Part shown: positions 17,759-26,539 of the stretch, piece after piece
How positions within the stretch are numbered: position 1 is the first letter of the stretch
Layout: the number at the start of each line of letters is the position of its first letter
Assembly: GCA_965229445.1 (NCBI GenBank)
Contig: OZ245876.1
Span: 2,418,001-2,482,000 of the forward strand
Direction of reading: 5' to 3'
From: Owenweeksia sp965229445
Lineage (GTDB): Bacteria > Bacteroidota > Bacteroidia > Flavobacteriales > Schleiferiaceae
DNA length: 64,000 bases
Program-made: the position numbers and the translations under genes
Notes under the pieces: model-generated
The model's database searches: none
Seen by the model: the letters and a program-made list of their open reading frames with translations, nothing else
Told to the model about the DNA's origin: nothing

Positions 17759-18853
17759 TTACAAAAAAGGATCACTAAAGTCTGGGTTTGTGATAAGATC
17801 CTGGTCCGTTAGGGTTTTCAAGAATGCGATCAGGTCTGCCTTATCTTGAGCAGTTAATTGCAATCCTCCAGAAACACGAGTGTAATCTAAAGCCGGATCT
17901 ACGGTGGAAGATGCTTGGATACCACTGTTGTAATGATCTACCACTTCCTCAAGGGTCGCAAACCTGCCATCATGCATGTATGGAGCCGTGAGCTCAATAT
18001 TCCTCAAGGAGGTTACTTTGAATTTGCCAAGGTCAGCAGCATCATTAGTCACCGCTTTACGCCCTTCATCATCAAAATTACCATCGGTATCCAGACCATT
18101 GTTCATGTACAGATCATTCTCAAAAGTGCGTCCCGCATGGCAATGCGCACAATCCGCTCCGGAGAGATTGGGAAAACCCGGATTAAATTCATCAAAAAAC
18201 AAGTTTTTACCTCGTTCTTCGCTTGCCGTAAAGGATTCTTCGCCTCTTAGGTATTGGTCATACCTGCTGTTAGTAGAAACGATAGAATTCATGAATTGCT
18301 CCATGGCCAGGGACATCTTCTCGGGATTTATCTCTTCACTACCAAAAGCACGCATGAACTGATCCTTATAATTCTGGTCTGCCGAAAGCTTGGCTACAAC
18401 ATTGGCCAGGGATTCATTCATTTCCAGGGGATCCTGTATAGGTAGTAAAGACTGATCACGGAGCAAATGAGCTCTACCATCCCAGAAGAACTCATTGGTA
18501 TGCCAGGCGGTGTTAAAGACAGACATCGCCTGACGTTTACCGGGCAATCCTTCCACACCAATTGAAAATTTGGTCGTATCCGTAAAGGCATGTTCCTGTC
18601 TATGACAACTGGCACAAGATTGCGAGCCGTCTTTAGACATTCGCTTCTCGTAGAAAAGCATGCGCCCCAGCTTTACCCCTTCAACGGTGAGTGCATTATC
18701 TGCTGCGATAATAGGTGCATCAAAATCGCCATAATCCAAACTGTAGGGTGTGTCGTCATACATGACTCCGGTGTCATTGTCATCCTTTTTACAACTATGC
18801 AGCAGCATAAAAAACAAAAGGAGTACGCCAACAACTGCACTTATTCTTTTCAT
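17759..18853 (-). CDS. MbnH-like di-haem cytochrome c peroxidase family lipoprotein
   Basis: Periplasmic or outer-membrane-anchored di-haem enzyme of the bacterial cytochrome-c-peroxidase/MauG/MbnH superfamily, 364 aa. A lipoprotein signal ends at LLHSC (Cys21). Haem sites are CASCH (residues 80-84) and CAHCH (235-239). The family block TSLRNIELTAPYMHDGRFAT (about 281-300) supplies a Met293 that may be an axial ligand. Its gene starts 10 bases after the MbnP-like gene, and that pairing is the basis for the MbnH call. In Methylosinus, MbnH oxidises a Trp of MbnP to kynurenine, making a copper site. An ordinary peroxide-reducing CcpA cannot be excluded from sequence alone. Confidence 0.85.
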   Translation of the reverse strand: MKRISAVVGVLLLFFMLLHSCKKDDNDTGVMYDDTPYSLDYGDFDAPIIAADNALTVEGVKLGRMLFYEKRMSKDGSQSCASCHRQEHAFTDTTKFSIGVEGLPGKRQAMSVFNTAWHTNEFFWDGRAHLLRDQSLLPIQDPLEMNESLANVVAKLSADQNYKDQFMRAFGSEEINPEKMSLAMEQFMNSIVSTNSRYDQYLRGEESFTASEERGKNLFFDEFNPGFPNLSGADCAHCHAGRTFENDLYMNNGLDTDGNFDDEGRKAVTNDAADLGKFKVTSLRNIELTAPYMHDGRFATLEEVVDHYNSGIQASSTVDPALDYTRVSGGLQLTAQDKADLIAFLKTLTDQDLITNPDFSDPFL

Positions 18854-18862
18854 GAGCGTAGT

Positions 18863-19822
18863 TTATTGGATAATGAGCTTGCTGGTGCCAATCAAAATAC
18901 CATTCTCATAAAGGCTCACCAGATAAATTCCCTGGTAGGCGATGTTGAGCTCCAGGGTGGAATAGGAGTCAAAAGACTTCTTCATAATTAACCTACCGGA
19001 AAGATCTCTAACCTCGATGGAGGCATTGTAACTAATGTCCTGTAAAAGCTGCAGGTGTACCAGACCAGAAGAAGGGTTTGGGGTCATCTTCATCAGTTTA
19101 AGCAGGTTTTCTTCAAGGCCTACATTGGCACTGCCCTCAGCAAATACCAGGGTTTTAAAGTTGTTCATGATGGTCACGGCCTGACCGTTTTCTCCATGGT
19201 AATTCAGGCTGCCGTTGATGGTGATATTATTCATCCCTTGTTCATAGTCAGCATCCAGAGCCACCACCAGATTGTTGCCATCCATGGTTCCCGAGGTGTT
19301 TACGGTAGTATAGCCATAATTTGCATCACCCAGGGCATGTAATTGCCAGCTCTGATTCATGCCTGAACCCGACTTACCTTCAATGGCAATAAAGCGATAT
19401 CCGGCCGCCCATCCCCAATGCATGGAGGGACTTTGGAAGGATAAGGGGTGATTGGGTGGGAAGGTGGTGATATCGGCATGATTTACTGACGGATCTACGC
19501 CAATACCAAACTGAACCCCTTCAAGGTTGGTGATATTGAAGCTCCCCAGATAATCATTGGTCTGTTCCTTGGCTTTCACCAGAATATAGTGTCCAGTAAC
19601 CGGTGTTTGCTGTCCACCATCATGGATAAGCGTGATTTCCGATATATAGTAATCGAGGCGCTCTACCGTAAAATTGTTGCCCAGATTATTGCTTGCAACA
19701 TGAGATGGATCAAAACTGGCCGCACCTAGTTTATGGTTTATACGGAAGTAAACATCTACCTGTGACCAGGATGTTATCGAAAACCCTAACAAAACTGTTA
19801 GGCTGAGTATTATTTTTTTCAT
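18863..19822 (-). CDS. MbnP-like copper-binding protein with T9SS sorting domain
   Basis: Secreted protein (319 aa) of the MbnP family, fused to a T9SS C-terminal domain. A signal peptide (KIILSLTVLLGFSITSWS) precedes the MbnP domain at about residues 21-230. It includes RLDYYISEITLIHDGG and the hallmark MHWGWAAGYRFIAIEG with Trp136 and Trp138. One of these could be the residue oxidised to kynurenine by the partner MbnH. Residues 245-319 (MTPNPSSGLVHLQL ... VRDLSGRLIMKKSF) form the sorting domain, implying export across the outer membrane. It is the first gene of a minus-strand unit with the MbnH-like gene. The two-domain layout suggests surface copper capture. Confidence 0.88.
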   Translation of the reverse strand: MKKIILSLTVLLGFSITSWSQVDVYFRINHKLGAASFDPSHVASNNLGNNFTVERLDYYISEITLIHDGGQQTPVTGHYILVKAKEQTNDYLGSFNITNLEGVQFGIGVDPSVNHADITTFPPNHPLSFQSPSMHWGWAAGYRFIAIEGKSGSGMNQSWQLHALGDANYGYTTVNTSGTMDGNNLVVALDADYEQGMNNITINGSLNYHGENGQAVTIMNNFKTLVFAEGSANVGLEENLLKLMKMTPNPSSGLVHLQLLQDISYNASIEVRDLSGRLIMKKSFDSYSTLELNIAYQGIYLVSLYENGILIGTSKLIIQ

Positions 19823-19921
19823 TCTTATTTGAATTATAAGTATTAATTAATCTTTGGAATACGTATAAACAACTTATCCCGGTAGCGAGGGGCTATTGGG
19901 TAATTTGATCTAAAGGAAAAG

Positions 19922-20359
19922 CTATATAATAAATACTTGCTTGATAATCAACAAGTCTGACTCAATAAGCGGAGGCTTATAATTGAGATAGTCAGGATTT
20001 ATATACTCGAAATCCTCAAAAGGAATATCTGATACTGGTACAATAGCCAAAACATCGAACTGAACCATAGCAGTCCATTGGCTATTGTCAGGTATGACCT
20101 CAATTTCTAAGATGTTCTGATCGTGATATTCGTCCTCGCAACAGCCTTTGTTAGCATCCTCATCTTCATAGTCCATGTTCCGGTGACAAGGAGGTAGATC
20201 CGCCCCGGGTTCATGAGAACCAGCATGAATACAAGGTGTAGCTGAACCGTAGAGAGCTATATCTTTAATTTCTCCTCCACTGCGATGCATATCAATGTCC
20301 ATACCTAACAAAGAATCAACTATACAAGCTTGAAGCGAAATAGAAATCGAAGCTTTCAA
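19922..20359 (-). pseudogene. Degenerate HYC_CC_PP family gene (possible remnant)
   Basis: 145 codons from a TTG, with an in-frame TAG two codons upstream and no ATG. The C-terminal two thirds follow the HYC_CC_PP layout: GGEIKDIALYGSATPC, a His/Cys-rich stretch, GCCEDEYHDQNILEIEVIP, and the closing pattern YKPPLIESDLLIIKQVFII, close to the YSPPLLQQDVPVLFQSFLI end of the intact copy at 22212. The name-giving H-Y/F-C is HRS here, and the signal peptide is short and poor. I therefore read it as a decaying copy, though a divergent functional protein is possible. It sits just downstream of the truncated ATPase, reading the same way. The family is probably a metal-handling envelope protein. Confidence 0.6.
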
Positions 20360-20415
20360 GCTCTAAATATAATTATTTCCAAATTTATTTTTGAATTCAC
20401 ACTACCGCATAACAA

Positions 20416-20639
20416 TCAGTGCTTAATGGATCTCCTTAATAACTGAGCGTTTATGCCTACAACAATGGTACTTAAACTCATAAACACCGCTCCAATTGCC
20501 GGCCCGAATACAAAACCAAATGAATAGAACACCCCGGTCGCAAGAGGGATCGCAATTAAATTGTATGCTGTAGCCCATATTAAGTTTGGAATTATCTTCT
20601 GATATGTGGCCTTTCCGAACATTATTAGGTTAAGAACAT
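20416..20639 (-). pseudogene. 3' end of a CopB-type copper P-type ATPase, cut by the IS element
   Basis: Only the last ~75 codons of a P1B-type ATPase remain. The sequence NLIMFGKATYQKIIPNLIWA (the ORF's ATG is at 20622) and on through FVFGPAIGAVFMSLSTIVV aligns with the C-terminal membrane pair of the intact CopB at 52839-54992 (NLILFGKATYSKMIQNLVWA). Homology runs upstream past the ATG, right up to the first base of the IS3 inverted repeat at 20640. The missing nine tenths of the gene are not on the other side of the element. Confidence 0.88.
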
Positions 20640-20672
20640 TGTAACCCTCCCTTTTCTCAGACTGGGTTTAAA
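20640..20672 (+). repeat. IS3 terminal inverted repeat, right end of element
   Basis: Starts TGTAACCCTCCCTTTT, then CTCAGACTGGGTTTAAA. It matches the other end with one base of offset inside. Confidence 0.85.
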
Positions 20673-21544
20673 TGTACTTTCTTTTGTTTAAAGGGCACTG
20701 GTCTTTCATCAAAGCAAGCTTGCTTTGATGAAAGCTTGGCTTCTGCTTGAACCGGGGTTATACCTCCTAAAGCTTCATGTGGTCTAGAGAAGTTATAATC
20801 ATATATCCATTGTTCAGCTAAGGCTCTTACTTGATCGATCCCTGAGAATAAGTGGGCATCTAGGACATCTTGTCTAAAGGTTCGGTTAAATCGCTCGATA
20901 TAGCCGTTTTGCATGGGTTTGCCTGGTTGTATATATTGTAGCTTGACTTGTTGTAATCTACACCATTCACTAAACTCCAATGAGGTAAACTCAGGGCCAT
21001 TGTCCACTCTTATTTTCTGAGGCTTTCCGTACTCTTCAAAGGATCTTCTTAATACCTGAATCACCTCTATCGCAGGGAAGGTAAACTCTGCTTGGGTAAC
21101 TATTGCCTTACGGTTAAAGTCATCGATCACATTTAGAACCCTAATTCTTCTGCCATTTTCCAAGGCATCACTCATGAAGTCCATTGACCAAGTTTGGTTG
21201 GGTTGTTCCATCTGTACCAAAGGATGCTTAACCCTTGCAGGGATACGCTTCTTGGTCTTTCTACGCAGGTTTAACCCTAGCTTTAGATAGACTCTTCTCA
21301 CACGCTTTTTATTCCAAGGATATCCTTCTAATCGTAGGCGTTGATACAACTTGTCTTGTCCTTCTCTAGGACGCAAGGAAGCCATCTCCAGAAGCTTGGT
21401 CATCACTTCTGAGTCGTCCTTAACGGACTGATAATAATACATGGACTTAGGGAAACGAATAACCCTGCAGGCTCTGGTAATACTTATCTGATAAGAATCT
21501 CGCAGATAAGTAGCCACATTTTGACGCTCACCAGTGCCTACCAC
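20657..21544 (-). CDS. IS3-family transposase OrfB (DDE integrase)
   Basis: 295-aa catalytic part of the transposase, normally made as an OrfAB fusion by -1 frameshifting. An HTH_21-like region (about residues 45-100) precedes the rve integrase core. The acidic triad is visible as SMDFMSD (first Asp, about 122), IRVDNGPEF (second Asp, about 179) and GYIERFNR (Glu, about 215). The end carries the family motif YNFSRPHEALGGITP. Translation begins at a GTG directly after the slippery heptamer or by frameshift from OrfA. The gene looks intact. Confidence 0.95.
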   Translation of the reverse strand: MVGTGERQNVATYLRDSYQISITRACRVIRFPKSMYYYQSVKDDSEVMTKLLEMASLRPREGQDKLYQRLRLEGYPWNKKRVRRVYLKLGLNLRRKTKKRIPARVKHPLVQMEQPNQTWSMDFMSDALENGRRIRVLNVIDDFNRKAIVTQAEFTFPAIEVIQVLRRSFEEYGKPQKIRVDNGPEFTSLEFSEWCRLQQVKLQYIQPGKPMQNGYIERFNRTFRQDVLDAHLFSGIDQVRALAEQWIYDYNFSRPHEALGGITPVQAEAKLSSKQACFDERPVPFKQKKVHLNPV

Positions 21545-21804
21545 TTTTTTGATAGAACATCCTTGAGCATCTTATTATCCAAGCTCACATCAGCAAACAT
21601 CTGCTTAAGCTTTCCATTTTCTTCTTCCAGCTCCTTCAGACGTTTTAACTGTAGGGAGTCCATTCCTGCATACTTCTTACGCCATTGATAAAAGGTGCCT
21701 TTGGATATGCCATACTCCCGGCATATGTCTTCTGTCTTACGACCAGACTCCTGCTGCTTAATCGCATGAACAATTTGACTTTCTGTAAATCTCGACTTCT
21801 TCAT
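21538..21804 (-). CDS. IS3-family transposase OrfA
   Basis: 88-aa DNA-binding part of the transposase. The helix-turn-helix (about residues 5-45, RFTESQIVHAIKQQESGRKT and EYGISKGTFYQWRKKYAG) is followed by a leucine-zipper-like helix (LKRLKELEEENGKLKQMFAD). It overlaps OrfB by seven bases in the -1 frame and ends in KKW-stop just past the slippery site. Confidence 0.95.
   Translation of the reverse strand: MKKSRFTESQIVHAIKQQESGRKTEDICREYGISKGTFYQWRKKYAGMDSLQLKRLKELEEENGKLKQMFADVSLDNKMLKDVLSKKW
21544..21550 (-). other. Programmed -1 ribosomal frameshift site A AAA AAG
   Basis: On the minus strand the codons TCA AAA AAG TGG TAG end OrfA. The heptamer A-AAA-AAG is in the correct phase for a -1 slip, and the shifted frame reads straight into GTG GTA GGC of OrfB. 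Confidence 0.85.
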
Positions 21805-21826
21805 AATTACTGGTTAAATTTAATCG

Positions 21827-21859
21827 TTTTAACCAGTCCGAGTTTTTGGGAGGGTTACA
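21827..21859 (-). repeat. IS3 terminal inverted repeat, left end of element (promoter side)
   Basis: Read on the minus strand it starts TGTAACCCTCCCAAAAA, then CTCGGACTGGTTAAAA. Confidence 0.85.
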
Positions 21860-21886
21860 CAATGAGTAGCTAATAATAGATCCAAC

Positions 21887-22081
21887 ATGGAAAATATTAA
21901 ATTTAAAACCAGCATCAAATGTACCGGATGTCTGGACAAAATAACACCCCTGCTTATCGATACCGAAGGTATTGAACACTGGGAAATAGATTTGAAAAAT
22001 TCTGACAATATATTTACCGTAAACCCCGCTGGTGCCTCAGATAAACATGTGATAAAGGAGGTGAAAAATGCGGGGTTTTAG
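21887..22081 (+). CDS. HMA-domain metal-binding protein
   Basis: 64-aa heavy-metal-associated (ferredoxin-like) domain protein, a probable copper chaperone. The CxxC site is KCTGC near residues 11-15. Flanking strands FKTSI and WEIDLKN and the C-terminal helix HVIKEVKNAGF fit the HMA fold, though the usual GMTC context is changed to SIKCTGC. It starts 28 bases beyond the right end of the IS element and is followed by the promoter of the HYC_CC_PP/Cus operon. It may have lost its original promoter to the insertion. Confidence 0.85.
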   Translation: MENIKFKTSIKCTGCLDKITPLLIDTEGIEHWEIDLKNSDNIFTVNPAGASDKHVIKEVKNAGF

Positions 22082-22160
22082 GTAGAAAAAACAGGATGAG
22101 CAATGGGGAGTTGAAGCACCATCCAGCCTCAACTTCTATCAGTGTTTAGAAGCCATTACA

Positions 22161-22204
22161 TGACAAACGTCATTTTGTAACTATAGAAAACATGTTTATA
22201 TTTG
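22161..22204 (+). promoter_or_regulatory. Promoter with operator-like palindrome for HYC_CC_PP/Cus operon
   Basis: TTTG (22174-22177), 19 bases, then TATATTTG (22197-22204) is an exact Bacteroidota TTTG-N19-TAnnTTTG promoter. Just before the -33 box lies TGACAAACGTCA (22161-22172). The same palindrome, with one base different, sits in the same place upstream of 30814. The start ATG at 22212 is only 7 bases after the -7 box, so the leader is very short. Confidence 0.75.
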
Positions 22205-22211
22205 CAGTCAG

Positions 22212-22628
22212 ATGAAAAAAGCACTCTCCATATTCCTTGCCATTCTAATGTTGGCATCGAACATTGGCATTGCTGCCAATACACACTTTTGCGGAGGTGA
22301 GGCAGTTGAGTATAGTTTGTCGTTAGGGGCAGAGCATCTGGATTGCGGAATGAATGAAGGCTCGGCAACTTGCTCCTCCAAAAGCGGGCACAATCAGATT
22401 AATGCAAAACCATGCTGCGACAATCAGCACGAACTTTTCCAACTGGCTGAGGATGCAACTCTGGCACAGTCATCTTTGGAGATCAATAAAACCTTCGTGG
22501 TTGCATTTATCCACAGCTTTGTAGTTCAGATTTTCTCTTTTGACGGGCAATTTTCAATCTTTCCCCATTATTCCCCTCCCCTTCTGCAACAGGACGTTCC
22601 GGTTCTGTTTCAGTCCTTCCTGATTTAG
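22212..22628 (+). CDS. HYC_CC_PP family protein
   Basis: 138-aa exported protein of the Bacteroidota HYC_CC_PP family, which typically precedes metal-efflux genes; biochemical role unproven. Signal peptide KKALSIFLAILMLASNIGIA is followed by the first motif THFCGG (His-Phe-Cys in place of H-Y-C), a Cys/His-containing middle, the CC motif KPCCDN near residue 73, and the closing YSPPLLQQDVPVLFQSFLI. The Cys/His pattern suggests metal binding in the envelope. It is the first gene of the unit with CusA (104-base gap), CusC and CusB. Confidence 0.8.
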   Translation: MKKALSIFLAILMLASNIGIAANTHFCGGEAVEYSLSLGAEHLDCGMNEGSATCSSKSGHNQINAKPCCDNQHELFQLAEDATLAQSSLEINKTFVVAFIHSFVVQIFSFDGQFSIFPHYSPPLLQQDVPVLFQSFLI

Positions 22629-22732
22629 AAAGCACAATACAACCGGATTTCTGTTCCGCCATGTACAGGGTGGATTAACAGGCTATTTACGACTCTGAAT
22701 ATTCATTCAGTTCAATTAACGTCCATTGTATT

Positions 22733-25700
22733 ATGCTTAATAAGATTATAAAATATTTTCTGGAGAACAAGTTAGTTACTTCGCTCCTCCTGCTCACCCT
22801 CATTATCTGGGGTATTGTAACCGCCCCCTTTGGGTGGCAAATAGGGATGCTGCCCTCCGACCCCGTGCCGGTAGATGCCATACCCGACATTGGCGAAAAC
22901 CAGCAAATTGTATTTACCGAGTGGCAAGGCCGCTCGCCACAGGATATTGAAGACCAGATATCCTACCCATTAACAACTTATCTCCTTGGTATCCCGGGGG
23001 TAAAATCCATTCGGAGCTCTTCCATCTTCGGCTTTTCCAGCATCTTCATCATTTTTGAGGAAGATGTGGAGTTTTACTGGAGCCGCTCCCGCATACTCGA
23101 AAAATTAAACTCCCTTCCTTCTGGTTTGCTGCCGGAAGGTGTACAGCCCGCACTGGGGCCGGACGCCACCGCGTTGGGACAGGTGTATTGGTACACCCTC
23201 GAAGGCCGCGATAAAGACGGCAATCCCACCGGGGGATGGGATTTGCATGAAATCCGCACCGTACAGGATTTTTATGTGAAGTACTCTTTAAATGCTACAG
23301 CAGGTGTTTCAGAGGTAGCTTCAATTGGGGGCTATGTGCAAGAGTACCAGGTGGATGTTGACCCCGATGCCCTGAAGGCTTATGACATACCCCTGCACAA
23401 AGTGATGCAGGCCGTGCGAAAATCAAATAAGGACGTAGGTGCCAAAACCATAGAGATCAACCAGGCCGAGTACCTGGTACGTGGGCTGGGCTACATCAAG
23501 AAGTTGGAAGACCTTGAAAAAGCAGTAGTGGCTGTGGAAGACAATGTGCCAGTGCGCATTAAAGACATTGGCGTGGTGAGCCTGGGACCCTCTACCCGCA
23601 GGGGAATGCTGGATAAAGATGGAGCCGAGGTAGTAGGTGGCGTTGTGGTAGCCCGCTACGGTTCCAACCCCTTGCAAGTCATTAATAATGTAAAGGACAA
23701 AATCAAGGAAATCGCGCCCGGCCTTCCCAAAAAAACATTGGACAATGGCGTGGAAAGCCAGTTGACCATTGTGCCCTTCTACGACCGCTCTAAGCTGATA
23801 CACGAGACCCTGGGCACCCTGGAAGAAGCCCTTTCACTGGAGGTATTGATTACCATCCTGGTGGTGATCGTTTCCGTGTTTAACCTGCGGGCTTCCCTGC
23901 TAATTTCCAGCCTGCTGCCCATTTCGGTGCTCATGGTGTTTATTGCCATGCGCTACTTTGGTGTAGATGCCAATATCGTGGCCCTCTCAGGTATTGCCAT
24001 TGCCATTGGTACCATGATAGACCTAGGGGTTATCCTCTCTGAAAATATTATAAAACACGTGGACGAAGCCCCACCGGACGAGCGGTTGGTGGAGACTATT
24101 TTCCGGGGATCTGCCGAAGTGGCCACGGCCATTGTTACTGCGGTATCTACCACCATTGTGAGTTTTATCCCCGTGTTTACCATGCAGGCGGCCGAAGGCA
24201 AACTCTTTGGCCCCTTGGCCTTCACCAAAACTTTTGCACTGATAGCGGCACTGATTGTCTCCCTGTTCATACTCCCAGCCCTGGCACACTGGTTTTTTGG
24301 CATTCGCGTAAAGCGCGAAAAAACCACCCGTATCCTCAATGCTGGGTTGATAGTTCTGGGCCTAGTGGTTACAATTTTTGAAGAACCCTGGGCGGGAACG
24401 GCCTTGATGGCATTCGGCCTATCATGGTTTGTAAAGCGCTACAGCCCCTGGCAAAACTGGTTTACCAACAATCTGAGCATCATTGTGGTGGTTCTTTCGG
24501 TAACCTGGCTGCTGGCCAAATTTTGGTTGCCCCTCGGCGCCCAGCAAAGCCAGGTGCTCAACTTTGTGTTTGTGGGGCTTTTGATAAGCCTCATTCTGGG
24601 GGCTTTTGGGCTGTTGCAGCGCTACTACCAGCCCATCTTAAAGTGGTGCCTCGATAATAAGGCGAAGTTCTTGACCATTCCCAGCTTCCTTATATTAATG
24701 GGTGCGGTCATTTGGATCGGCTTTAACTCCGTGTTTGGCTTTTTGGCCAAAGGGTTTGATGGGCTGGGTTGGAATGTGCGCGAAACTGCCGTTTGGATTG
24801 AAATGACCCACGCTTTTCCCGGAGTGGGCGAAGAGTTTATGCCCTCGCTGGATGAAGGGAGCTTTTTGCTGATGCCCACTTCCATGCCACACTCTGGTAT
24901 TGCTTTTAATAAAAAGGCGGTAGGCCAACTGGACATGCTGCTCACCAACATTCCCGAGGTGGAACTAGCTGTGGGCAAGCTAGGTCGTGTAGAATCGGCC
25001 CTGGACCCGGCACCGATTTCCATGTATGAAAATGTCATCAACTACAAAACGGAATACATGGTCAATGAAAAGGGTTTCCGCCAGCGGTATCAGGTAGATG
25101 ATGACAACAGGTTTATCCTGCAATCGGACGATACCCTGAGCAACCTGGAAGCTTTGGAAGCGGGCATCACCCAGGCCGTATTGATACCGAATGATGACGG
25201 CCAGTACTTTAGAAACTGGCGGGACCACATACAATCACCGGATGATATTTGGGATGAAATAGTGAAGGCTACAAAAATACCGGGCGTTACCTCCGCCCCC
25301 AAACTGCAACCTATTGAAACGCGGCTGGTGATGCTGCAAACCGGTATGCGGGCACCAATGGGGATAAAAGTGTACGGCCCCGACCTGAAGACCATCGAGG
25401 ACTTTGGGATGAAGCTGGAGGAAATCCTCAAAAATGTACCTTCAGTAAAAGCAGAGGCCGTTTTTGCCGACAGGATCGTGGGCAAGCCCTACCTTCACCT
25501 GAATATTGACCGCGATGAGATTTCGCGCTACGGCCTCAATGTGGAAGATGTGCAGCAGACCATTGAAACGGCCATTGGCGGGATGAAGATCACCTCCACC
25601 GTGGAAGGCCGCGAGCGTTTCCCCGTAAGAGTACGTTACCCGCGTGAGTTGCGCGATAACCCCGAAGCTCTGAGCGATATACTTTTGCCCACGCCCACGG

Positions 25701-26539
25701 GTGCTCAAATTCCCATAGGCCAGGTAGTGGATATTGAGTACGTACGTGGACCGCAGGCAATAAAAAGTGAAGAAACCTTTTTGGTGGGCTACGTCCTATT
25801 TGACAAGCTCGACCGCTATGCCGAGGTGGATGTGGTGAATGATGCCCAGAATGCTATTCAGCAACAAATTGATGCCGGCAACCTGGATGTACCTGCGGGC
25901 ATCAGCTATAAATTTTCGGGCAGCTACGAAAACCAGGTGCGTGCTGAAAAGAGGCTGTCCATAATCGTTCCGCTGGTGTTAGTGATTGTATTCCTCATCC
26001 TTTATTTCCAGTTTAACTCGGTCACCACGTCACTGATGGTATTTTCAGGGATAGCCATGGCCTTTACCGGTGGCTTTCTCATGATCTGGCTTTACGGCCA
26101 GGGCTGGTTTGCCGATTTCAGTCTGTTTGGCACCAATTTCAGGGATTTGTTCCAAATGCACACCATCAACCTGAGTGTAGCGGTGTGGGTAGGTTTTATA
26201 GCCCTGTTTGGAATTGCCACGGATGACGGGGTACTCATCGCTACATATCTCGATCAGAGCTTTAAGCGCAATAAACCTTCGAATCTTAAACAGGTACGGG
26301 AGGCAGTAGTTGAGGCCGGACAGCGCAGGATACGGCCCGCGTTGATGACGGTTTCTACCACCATGATCGCCCTTTTGCCGGTGCTTACCTCCACCGGGCG
26401 TGGGGCAGACATCATGATCCCCATGGCCATACCCACTTTTGGCGGAATGGCCTTTGCCTTGGTGAGTATATTTATTGTTCCGGTGCTCTATTCCATGCGC
26501 GAAGAAAGAAAGATCAAAAAATTAGCGGCAAAAAATTAA
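22733..26539 (+). CDS. cusA: CusA-type heavy-metal efflux RND permease
   Basis: Inner-membrane proton-driven RND pump of the heavy-metal efflux class (HME4, monovalent copper/silver), part of a tripartite envelope-spanning complex. Class motifs: DAIPDIGENQ near the first periplasmic domain, RSSSIFGFSSIFIIFEED, and in TM4 GIAIAIGTMIDLGVILSEN with the conserved Asp near residue 430. The Met-containing segment MLQTGMRAPMGIKVYG corresponds to the CusA metal-path region. At 1268 aa it is some 200 residues longer than E. coli CusA. The extra length is largely hydrophobic sequence after residue ~525 and an insertion near 770-840. The stop overlaps the next start by one base (TAATG). Confidence 0.95.
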   Translation: MLNKIIKYFLENKLVTSLLLLTLIIWGIVTAPFGWQIGMLPSDPVPVDAIPDIGENQQIVFTEWQGRSPQDIEDQISYPLTTYLLGIPGVKSIRSSSIFGFSSIFIIFEEDVEFYWSRSRILEKLNSLPSGLLPEGVQPALGPDATALGQVYWYTLEGRDKDGNPTGGWDLHEIRTVQDFYVKYSLNATAGVSEVASIGGYVQEYQVDVDPDALKAYDIPLHKVMQAVRKSNKDVGAKTIEINQAEYLVRGLGYIKKLEDLEKAVVAVEDNVPVRIKDIGVVSLGPSTRRGMLDKDGAEVVGGVVVARYGSNPLQVINNVKDKIKEIAPGLPKKTLDNGVESQLTIVPFYDRSKLIHETLGTLEEALSLEVLITILVVIVSVFNLRASLLISSLLPISVLMVFIAMRYFGVDANIVALSGIAIAIGTMIDLGVILSENIIKHVDEAPPDERLVETIFRGSAEVATAIVTAVSTTIVSFIPVFTMQAAEGKLFGPLAFTKTFALIAALIVSLFILPALAHWFFGIRVKREKTTRILNAGLIVLGLVVTIFEEPWAGTALMAFGLSWFVKRYSPWQNWFTNNLSIIVVVLSVTWLLAKFWLPLGAQQSQVLNFVFVGLLISLILGAFGLLQRYYQPILKWCLDNKAKFLTIPSFLILMGAVIWIGFNSVFGFLAKGFDGLGWNVRETAVWIEMTHAFPGVGEEFMPSLDEGSFLLMPTSMPHSGIAFNKKAVGQLDMLLTNIPEVELAVGKLGRVESALDPAPISMYENVINYKTEYMVNEKGFRQRYQVDDDNRFILQSDDTLSNLEALEAGITQAVLIPNDDGQYFRNWRDHIQSPDDIWDEIVKATKIPGVTSAPKLQPIETRLVMLQTGMRAPMGIKVYGPDLKTIEDFGMKLEEILKNVPSVKAEAVFADRIVGKPYLHLNIDRDEISRYGLNVEDVQQTIETAIGGMKITSTVEGRERFPVRVRYPRELRDNPEALSDILLPTPTGAQIPIGQVVDIEYVRGPQAIKSEETFLVGYVLFDKLDRYAEVDVVNDAQNAIQQQIDAGNLDVPAGISYKFSGSYENQVRAEKRLSIIVPLVLVIVFLILYFQFNSVTTSLMVFSGIAMAFTGGFLMIWLYGQGWFADFSLFGTNFRDLFQMHTINLSVAVWVGFIALFGIATDDGVLIATYLDQSFKRNKPSNLKQVREAVVEAGQRRIRPALMTVSTTMIALLPVLTSTGRGADIMIPMAIPTFGGMAFALVSIFIVPVLYSMREERKIKKLAAKN

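Larger units (their letters stand above)
20640..21859 (-). mobile_element. IS3-family insertion sequence (IS407-like), 1220 bp
   Basis: Complete element with two overlapping ORFs on the minus strand. Imperfect terminal inverted repeats begin TGTAACCCTCCC at both ends and share a second block, CTC(A/G)GACTGG. Ends are 5'-TG...CA-3' as in the IS3 family. OrfA is an HTH protein of the IS407 type and OrfB a DDE integrase. The flanking bases (CAT on the left, CAA on the right) show no 3- or 4-bp target duplication, suggesting a deletion or recombination after insertion. It truncates a copper ATPase gene and marks the left part of the metal island. Confidence 0.92.
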
